A DNA stretch of 64,000 nucleotides. It comes from Amanita rubescens (lineage: Eukaryota; Basidiomycota; Agaricomycetes; Agaricales; Amanitaceae). This document shows positions 57,349-64,000 of this stretch, piece by piece; the stretch's first letter is position 1; each line of letters begins with the position of its first letter. The DNA lies in contig WION01000038.1 in NCBI GenBank assembly GCA_015039365.1, positions 1 through 64,000 of the forward strand, given 5' to 3'. The notes under the pieces were generated by a model. It did not search any database. It was not told the origin of the DNA and saw only the letters and a list, made by a program, of their open reading frames with translations. Position numbers and translations under genes: made by a program.

Positions 57349-57834
57349 TGACGAAGATACGCCCAGCAGCGCAGCGTCTAAGTGTTAAAGTGAATACTTA
57401 CTTAGAGTGGAGTGTAGAGTGGCGGTGACGACCTCGAACGATAACTCACTATCCTATGGATATAGGATGTGGTGGTAAGAGGAGAAGGAAGGTTCTTATT
57501 TGTACCTACGTACAGGTAGTCTTATATACTACTAGTATCCTAATAAGTACAATGTATAGTAAATAGAGGAAGAGCTGTGCATGACGTATGATATGACGTC
57601 TAGCGCAGCTATGACGCGTCTACCGCAGTAATGGGATGACGCAAGCGACTATAGGATATTCCAGTATCCTATGTATGTATATGTACATGTATATATGTAT
57701 GTGAATACATATATGCATGTATGTGCATCTAATCTGTATATCCTAATCTATAGGATAAGATATGATGTGTTATCTTATATGAGATAAGATAAGATATACG
57801 TTATCTTATATGATTAGATAAGATAACTTTAACA
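57349..57834 (-). repeat. 5' LTR of nested Copia-like element
   Basis: 486 bp, see the 3' LTR. Followed on + by the duplicated ggttt and the resumed chromovirus pol. Confidence 0.9.
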
Positions 57835-60800
57835 GGTTTAAAGACTGGTTTTATGTCACACGACTAGGCGATCAACGACTGATACTAGGATTACCTTGGC
57901 TCCGAGAAATCAACCCCAGAATAGATTGGTCTGAAGGAACAGTTAGATTCCCCGACGAAAGGAAGATCAATCCGGAAAAAGAAACTACGTTTGATTACGA
58001 CGAAGAAACCGAAATGTACCTTCGGTATATCCAAAAAGAAGAAGAATTGAACGCAGATGAGGACGAAGATCTTGAGACTGATCACCTTTGGATCCAAGCG
58101 AAAACATCAGCGTCTCAAACGCTCACACATGAACACGAAGATAAATCTACGAAAGTAGAATTACCCCCTGAATATGACAAATGGAGAAAAGTTTTTGATA
58201 AACAGACATCAGAACGATTTCCCATTTCACGACAATGGGATCATGCGATAGATCTAAAAGAAGGGTTTAAACCTAAAGTGGCGAAGAACTACCCGTTATC
58301 AATCCACGAGGAACAGCTAATGAATAAATGGGTCGACGAACAGCTCAAAAAAGGCTACATTCGACCATCACAATCTCCGCAAGCGTCTCCTTTCTTTTAC
58401 GTTGCAAAGAAAGAAAAAGGAGAATTGAGACCTTGCCAAGATTACCGATACATCAATGGCTGGACGAAACGAAATGCCTATCCCCTTCCTTTAGTATCCG
58501 ACTTATTATTAAAACTAAGAAAAGCAAAATACTTCTCCAAGTTAGACCTCCGATGGGGTTACAATAATGTGCGAATAAAAAAAGGCGACGAATGGAAAGC
58601 CGCGTTCACAACGAACCGTGGTCTCTTCGAACCTACTGTAATGCTCTTTGGATTATGCAATTCACCGTCAACATTTCAAACGATGATGAACGAATACTTC
58701 CGTGACATGATAGCCGAAGGATGGCTAGTCGTCTATATTGACGATATGTTGATATATGGAGCGAACGAGGAAGAAACAAGGGAGCGCACTAAGCAAGTCT
58801 TGCAACGGCTGAAAGAAAACGATCTGTTCCTGAAACTAGAAAAATGTAAATTCGTCGCCAAGGAAGTCGAATTCCTTGGGATGATCGTTAAAGAAGGAAA
58901 GATCATGATGGACCCCGTAAAACTCGCTGGAATCAGCAAATGGCCCGAACCGAAAACTGTTAAACAAATACGGTCATTTCTAGGGTTCGCGAACTTTTAC
59001 AGGAAATTTATAGGAAATTACGCCGAAATAGTAGCTCCGCTCACGGAACTTACGAAGAAAACAGTTCCCTTCCGATGGGACGCAGAATGTCAGAAAGCAT
59101 TTGACACGTTAAAGGAGAAATTCCTAGAAGAACCGGTTCTAGTTATGCCAGATCCAACGAAACCGTTTTTATTAGAGACCGATGCGTCAAACTGGGCGGT
59201 AGGAGCCGTCCTGAAACAACGGGGATCTGATGGAGAACTGCACCCATGCGGATTTATCAGTCATCGGTTAAGCGATACCGAACAAAGATATCAAGTATAC
59301 GATCGCGAGTTATTAGCAATAAAGAAAGCGTTTGAAACCTGGAGACACCTTCTTAAAGGAAGCCCACATACGATAATGATCCACTGTGATCATAAGAATT
59401 TATCATATTATAAACATCCGCAGAAGATGACCGCCAGACAATCACGCTGGTGGCAAGAAATCACGGAGTTTGATATCAAGTTAGAACATGTCCCTGGATC
59501 AAAACTTATTCAGGCAGACGCTTTATCGAGACGCCCTGACCATATTAACGAAGAAGAGGCAAAAGCAAAAGAAATCCCACAAACCATGATCTCTGATGAC
59601 ATGGTTATCGCCGCGATCAATGTATCTTGGGCAGACAAAATCACCGAATTATTGCCACAAGATAAATTTGCTAAAGTTGTAATCGACGGTCTCAAACACG
59701 GAAAACTACCCCTCCGATCAAAGTTTAATGACTGGAAGAACGATAACAACATCATTCGTTATCAAGGACGCGTTTATGTTCCTCAAAACGAAGAATTACA
59801 AAACGAAATAATCAAGTCACATCACGACCCCGTAGTTATGGGTCACCCTGGACGATTGAAGACACTAGAGCTTATCCGCCGCGACTATTATTGGCCTGGA
59901 ATGACAACGACCGTATCTAAATGGGTCGAAGGCTGTGCCTTATGTCAACAAATGAAGGTTAATACACATCCGATCACACCGGGTTTGATGCCTATTAAAT
60001 CCCACGCCACACGCCCATTCGAACAAGTTTCAATGGACTTCATCACAGATCTGCCAATTATCGACGGTTTTGATTCTGTTTTGACCGTGGTCGATCAAGG
60101 CTTAACAAAGGGCGTAATATTCATACCATGCAAAAAATCTTTTACCGCTATGGATACCGCCAACTCTTACATTAATGATGTTTATAAACGATACGGGTTA
60201 CCGACAACCCTCATCTCTGATAGAGGACCACAATTTACCTCTAAAGTTTTCGAAGAAATCTGCAAGATCTTCGGAATTAACCATAAAAAGTCGACCGCCT
60301 TTCATCCGCAAACTGACAGAGAATCGGAACGACTCAATCAGGAGCTAGAAACCTACCTCCGGTTATACTGCGTTGATCATCCAAAACAGTGGAAAGATCA
60401 CCTGCCATTAGCAGAATTCGCGCACAATCAACGGATACATCAATCTACCAAGATGACGCCATTTGAAATCATGTTTGGAATAGAGCCTGTGGCTATCCCC
60501 ACAGCATTCCCGCGAATCAACGTACCCGCCGCTGAAGACCGCTTCAAGGTCTTAACACAAATACGAGACGAAGCTCTCGCCGCACACGAATTAGCTAGAC
60601 AGCTAATGACTCAACGTGTCAAAGGGAAATCTCCCGCATTTAAAGAAGGAGACTTGGTATGGCTAGACTCACGAAACCTGAAAACTGGACAAATAAGAAA
60701 ATTCTCGCCTAGACGAGAAGGACCGTTCAAGATCGAAAAGATCTTAGGACCTGTCACCGCTAAACTTGAACTTCCCCCAAGATGGAAGATTCACCCCGTT

Positions 60801-61050
60801 TTTCATGTTTCACTCCTTACCCCTTATCATGAAAACGAAACACATGGTCCAAACTTTACTAGACCAACCCCAGACCTTATAGATAACAAAGAAGAATACG
60901 AAATCGAGACAATTGTCTCGCACCGAAGAAAAGGAAACCAATGGCAATTTTTAGTCAAATGGAAAGGTTATCCGACATCTGACAATTCATGGGAAACCGA
61001 GGAAAACTTAGAACACTCCGAGGAGACCTTAAACGAATATAAGGAACAAC

Positions 61051-63090
61051 ATGGAATTACAGCAATTGTCCCCACTACTCGTAAATCACGAAAACGCCGT
61101 TCTTGAAACCATGTCCTCCCCCATTAACAACCCATCCGCCGCTGCTACTCCAGCCGCTTCAACAGTCGTCGAGGAAACCGTCCCTCCGACCCCTTCTAGG
61201 GAGGAATCGCCTGCACCATTACCAATTCCTCCTCCTACCTGTATGTTACATTATATATCCATCGGCACAGAATGGTTCCCTATAATTCCTTCTGACGAGG
61301 AATTCGTACCCCGAAATGAAGATTCTTCATCTTCTGACTCATCCTATACATTCCCATCATCAAACACTTCTACGATAGAAGAACTAATGCGAAACGTCAC
61401 AGATATGGGGAACGCTATTCTCCCTAACACTCCTGTACCACCTGAAATGCAGGAAATGGTAGCTCAAGTATTCGCCACCAGAGACCAAATGGTCATCACC
61501 TACGCACGCGGACCACGTCCTGACACCACCCCTGAGGATATCCGGATCATGAGAGAAGGACTACTCATGTTCAATGCCACCGCTTTTACCCTGGGAGTTC
61601 CTCCCATTGATGAAGAACTCGTCGACGACTACCTTGAAAGGGCAAGAACCATCGCCGCCACCAATGCTGCAACCACCGCCGCCATCTCTGCCGCCGCTAA
61701 TGCTGTTGCCGCCGAAATCGATACCATCACTGTTAATGCTGCTATCGATGACGAGATCAATGAAAGACTCGTCAATCCCATCTCGATCCCTATTGTCTTC
61801 CCAGAAGACACTCCATCGCCAAGGCCCCTTTACACCCCGTTGGATTTAATGAGGGAAACCCACGCTCGATCCATGAGCCCAGTACCTAGACTCCCTGCCG
61901 AAGGACCTATTCCTAGGTTCTATTTCCAGCACGCCTCTGTCAATGACGACAACTTTAACGTGCCCGCACCCGACATTCCCGCTATAAACGTCATCTTGAC
62001 ACATTACGCCATCCCCTCCTTCACCGATCCAATAATTCGACGAGCCTTTTACCGAATCTGGACGCTCTTCACGTCCTGGACCTTTGCCAACAACTATCTA
62101 TTCATCTTAAATAGATATGTTCGCCCTGATCTGATGGCCCTCGTTAACGTCATCATTAATCTCACCCGTCGGTTCCGAGAACCACAACGTAACCGCTGGA
62201 TCACTTTGATGATCTGGAATAATATTCATTGGTTTTGCGACCTACGAGGAGACGTATACCTCGAAGAAGCAACCCGTCTTACCACCGCCGGACATCGTCA
62301 CCATTTCATCCAACCGACACGACAACCCGCTTTAGATACTGGCATGGCCTGGATGCACGGACGCCCTGTATTTCCCCGCACTCCCGTCAATGCCACGTTC
62401 GAACGAATTCGAACCCTTAGTGACCGACTCAACCCGATGATGACCCCTGATGGTTGGGACATAACTATATTACGACAACTACAAACGACGATTAACAATC
62501 TCGTGTGGAGGCACGATCGTAACCCTAATAGACCCAATGCCAGTAACGAATACCAAGACGCCGCCGTCATTGCACTCCAAACAGGACATACAATTGAAGG
62601 ACGCGATGTCCCTATCCTTGAAAACCCGACACGTCGCACCATCTTTCACCTGCACGGACCTGATCCCTCAGCCGAACGATTGGTATCATTCGAACCGAAT
62701 AACCTAGCCTTCGAGGGAGAAGACATCCCTGGAACTCAAGGTTGTTACATGTGCGGAGCCCCGCATCACACTACCGAACACCATCAACGACGAGAAATAC
62801 GCCGAGGACCGGTACATGAGGAAACCCCGCCTCCCACTTATCCAGACGCTATAACACAATCATCGCTGCCCACGCCATTTGAACAAATCCCTGAAAGACG
62901 AATTTCTACCGCTTCGCCTGCTACTACTATCGATTCCGCCCAACTCGAACAAGGCGAACCTTCCCCGCTTATCGAAAGAAGACGACGAGGGACAAATACT
63001 CGTCCTCCAGGCAACCGCTTCACTACTACTACTACTGGACCTCCACCATCACGACGAAACCTTGGAAACCGTCGAGGCCAATCCACATGA
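61051..63090 (+). CDS. Third ORF of chromovirus, Gag-like layout, unknown function (679 aa)
   Basis: The frame opens with an ATG at 61051 inside the end of pol (different frame). A better start may be the ATG at 61111 (MSSPINNPS), 5 nt after the pol stop, giving 659 aa. Order of features: Pro/Ser-rich N-terminus; acidic serine stretch; Ala-rich helix (about codons 200-225); a tryptophan-rich helical core (RAFYRIWTLFTSWTFANNY, WITLMIWNNIHWFCDL); a cysteine-histidine motif CYMCGAPHHTTEHH (from 62744); a basic, Arg-rich C-terminus (ERRRRGTNTRPP, SRRNLGNRRGQ). A helical core followed by a zinc knuckle and a basic tail is the plan of a Gag protein. There is no signal peptide or clear membrane anchor, so an Env-like role is not supported. 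The frame is intact and ends 229 nt before the 3' LTR. Confidence 0.75.
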   Translation: MELQQLSPLLVNHENAVLETMSSPINNPSAAATPAASTVVEETVPPTPSREESPAPLPIPPPTCMLHYISIGTEWFPIIPSDEEFVPRNEDSSSSDSSYTFPSSNTSTIEELMRNVTDMGNAILPNTPVPPEMQEMVAQVFATRDQMVITYARGPRPDTTPEDIRIMREGLLMFNATAFTLGVPPIDEELVDDYLERARTIAATNAATTAAISAAANAVAAEIDTITVNAAIDDEINERLVNPISIPIVFPEDTPSPRPLYTPLDLMRETHARSMSPVPRLPAEGPIPRFYFQHASVNDDNFNVPAPDIPAINVILTHYAIPSFTDPIIRRAFYRIWTLFTSWTFANNYLFILNRYVRPDLMALVNVIINLTRRFREPQRNRWITLMIWNNIHWFCDLRGDVYLEEATRLTTAGHRHHFIQPTRQPALDTGMAWMHGRPVFPRTPVNATFERIRTLSDRLNPMMTPDGWDITILRQLQTTINNLVWRHDRNPNRPNASNEYQDAAVIALQTGHTIEGRDVPILENPTRRTIFHLHGPDPSAERLVSFEPNNLAFEGEDIPGTQGCYMCGAPHHTTEHHQRREIRRGPVHEETPPPTYPDAITQSSLPTPFEQIPERRISTASPATTIDSAQLEQGEPSPLIERRRRGTNTRPPGNRFTTTTTGPPPSRRNLGNRRGQST

Positions 63091-63117
63091 GGACAGTCAA
63101 CACGACATGTCGCCACT

Positions 63118-63261
63118 ATGACCGCCTCGAATACACGAGAAGAGCGACCGACTCTTCAAGAACGACTTACTGACAACCGCCGCCGCCGTCGTCATCCCTG
63201 GCAAGGAAATGAAGACTCCTACACCTACGACAGCGATGCTGAACACAATCGTGACACGTAG
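63118..63261 (+). CDS. Small basic ORF after the third ORF, 47 aa
   Basis: From ATG 63118 to TAG 63261 a 47-codon frame encodes TDNRRRRRHPWQGNED and an acidic end. It may be chance, a leftover C-terminal piece of the third ORF in another frame, or a small basic protein. No family recognised. Confidence 0.25.
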   Translation: MTASNTREERPTLQERLTDNRRRRRHPWQGNEDSYTYDSDAEHNRDT

Positions 63262-63305
63262 TCACAAGTAAATTCAATATTCGGCGAATATTGGACTTCG
63301 TATGT

Positions 63306-63315
63306 AGGAGAAGGG
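63306..63315 (+). promoter_or_regulatory. Polypurine tract of chromovirus
   Basis: aggagaaggg lies 3 nt before the 3' LTR, as expected for the plus-strand primer. Confidence 0.6.
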
Positions 63316-63318
63316 CTA

Positions 63319-63747
63319 TGTTACAAACGTACGTCATGACCTATCTTTTCTTATCTTATCATCTATGTCATTCCTCCTATGTCATTATTTGCATATGCGT
63401 TCCTTCCGGAACATTCATCGTTTATCATATGCCAATTACTTTTATCACATGTATGTCGTTTTCACATGTTAACCGTTTCATTATCACATGTAACCGTTTT
63501 CATTATCACATGTGTATATACTTACCATATTTGCGTATGTACTTTGTACTATATAAATCACGCAAATATACGACTAGACCTCAGTCTAGTTTTAACAGTC
63601 AAAATCTGTCTCGTTATCGTCTAAGTTCCCTTGAGGACTTATCCGATAACACTCTTATTCTTTGAACGTTCTTAAGTGCCGGAACTCCCTTGAGGAACCT
63701 ACGGTACCTGATAGGCTTGACTTATCAGTGAACGAACAAACGTAACA
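63319..63747 (+). repeat. 3' LTR of chromovirus
   Basis: 429 bp, no difference from the 5' LTR seen by eye. Followed by the cccag duplication (63748-63752). Confidence 0.95.
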
Positions 63748-64000
63748 CCCAGGGCTAAGGGGACCCCGTTAATTACTCAGCGGTCTAAATTACGAGTATC
63801 CCTGTACAAGGGACAGTCTTGGATGACGTTAAAAACCGGCCTAGATCGCCTTAAAAATCTCGCAGTGGACCATTACTGCGTCAATAGAAATTGGCTCACT
63901 TGTGAAGTGTGAACTTCACCGGTTATTACCTACCGTATAAAAGGGTGACGTCCCACACTGTATTCCGCTTGGGCAGTGTGATGTGATTGGACGTATTGAA
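63748..64000. other. Right flank of chromovirus insertion
   Basis: Contains tataaaag near 63937 and a 7-bp hairpin (cacactg 63954-63960 with cagtgtg 63974-63980). No gene can be called before the window ends. Confidence 0.35.

Larger units (their letters stand above)
49979..57834 (-). mobile_element. Nested Copia-like LTR element, gag only, 7856 bp
   Basis: 486-bp LTRs at 57349-57834 (5' in element orientation) and 49979-50464 differ by one base by eye. On the minus strand they read tgttaaag...cttcgtca. ggttt flanks both sides (49974-49978, 57835-57839). A primer site of initiator-tRNA half-molecule type follows the 5' LTR and a G-rich tract precedes the 3' LTR. The only long ORF is a Copia-type Gag. 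The 4.7 kb where pol would lie hold no frame with protease, integrase or reverse transcriptase motifs, so the element depends on a partner. Confidence 0.9.
49595..61106 (+). pseudogene. pol: Chromovirus Pol, split by the nested element
   Basis: The frame starts at ATG 49595 and runs to 49978; after the nested element and one copy of ggttt it resumes at 57840 and ends at 61104-61106. Both halves are in the same frame (128 plus 1088 codons). Domains in order: aspartic protease (ALIDSGAQG, DSGA at 49811-49822; GLPWLREINP just after the insertion), reverse transcriptase (VVYIDDMLIY, 58734-58745 for the YIDD), RNase H (ETDASNWAVG, about 59181), integrase HHCC zinc finger (about 59815-59950) and DDE core (D 60037, D 60219, E 60327), and a chromodomain (FLVKWKGYPTSDNSWE, about 60892-61050). 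The chromodomain directs integration to marked chromatin. The insertion lies in the C-terminal part of the protease, so Pol cannot be made from this copy. Confidence 0.95.
47390..63747 (+). mobile_element. Complete Ty3-type chromovirus, 16.4 kb including a nested element
   Basis: 429-bp LTRs at 47390-47818 and 63319-63747 begin tgttac and end gtaaca and look identical by eye. cccag flanks both ends (47385-47389 and 63748-63752). The order gag, protease, reverse transcriptase, RNase H, integrase and chromodomain is that of Ty3/Gypsy chromoviruses. A third large ORF follows pol. Without the nested 49979-57834 element and its duplication the length is about 8.5 kb. Apart from that insertion every frame is open, so the element was probably active until it was hit. 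Confidence 0.95.

Noticed and set aside
61051..63090. Third chromovirus ORF as an envelope protein
   Set aside because: No signal peptide, transmembrane anchor or cleavage site is apparent; the zinc motif and basic tail argue for a nucleic-acid-binding protein.

Overview
The window looks like repeat-rich accessory sequence from an agaricomycete (mushroom-forming) basidiomycete. The evidence is very short introns (about 46-73 nt, mostly GT-AG) in every gene that could be modelled, two Plavaka-type DNA transposase genes (a superfamily known mainly from Agaricomycetes), lineage-expanded proteins of agaricomycete type (a DUF6698-like protein, an OTT_1508-like deaminase, a JmjC-like protein), and three kinds of LTR retroelement. 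No bacterial operons, rRNA, tRNA or CRISPR array were seen.

Layout. 1-1262: 3' end of a Plavaka transposase on +. 2807-3215: small two-exon hypothetical gene on -. 4323-5803: a degenerate ~146-bp tandem array followed by a CpG-poor repeat block. 5804-9631: a nearly complete second Plavaka gene on - with one frame break and no acidic tail. 9779-12052: degraded copy of an expanded gene family, one copy of a ~1-kb dispersed repeat ('repeat R'), and a 21-bp inverted repeat beside a CACGTG palindrome. 12363-22921: host-type genes, namely a JmjC-like protein (-), a truncated 185-aa-plus gene (-), a four-exon 858-aa deaminase-like gene (-) and a three-exon 662-aa gene of unknown function (+). 24645-25673: second copy of R and a second 11-bp repeat site. 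27140-29765: a 2.6-kb LTR element encoding only Gag. 31401-31726: a related solo LTR. 31870-34138: two tandem paralogues (-) with the same five-exon structure. 34321-35734: a DUF6698-like gene (+). 38430-39216: a 5'-truncated LINE with poly(A) and an 11-bp target duplication. 39965-45180: a third copy of R split by a 4.1-kb inverted-repeat DNA element that itself contains a 2.3-kb one. 45650-47100: CpG-depleted degenerate repeats.

47390-63747 is a complete chromodomain Ty3-type retrotransposon with 429-bp LTRs that look identical and the 5-bp target duplication cccag. Its LTR carries a 12-nt sequence complementary to the primer-binding site at the position expected for the RNA 5' end, pointing to Tf1-style self-priming. 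It has gag, pol and a third large ORF downstream of pol with a Gag-like layout. Its pol is split by a nested 7.86-kb Copia-like element on the opposite strand (ggttt duplication, 486-bp LTRs, initiator-tRNA half-molecule primer site), which keeps gag but has no recognisable pol; in place of pol lie 4.7 kb of non-coding DNA packed with perfect short hairpins.

The order of events can be read from the nesting. The chromovirus inserted recently, the Copia-like element then landed in it, and the two DNA elements nested inside R. The two gag-only elements would need pol proteins supplied in trans, so no complete replication system for them is in the window. The best candidates for something undescribed are the third ORF of the chromovirus and the hairpin-rich body of the nested element.
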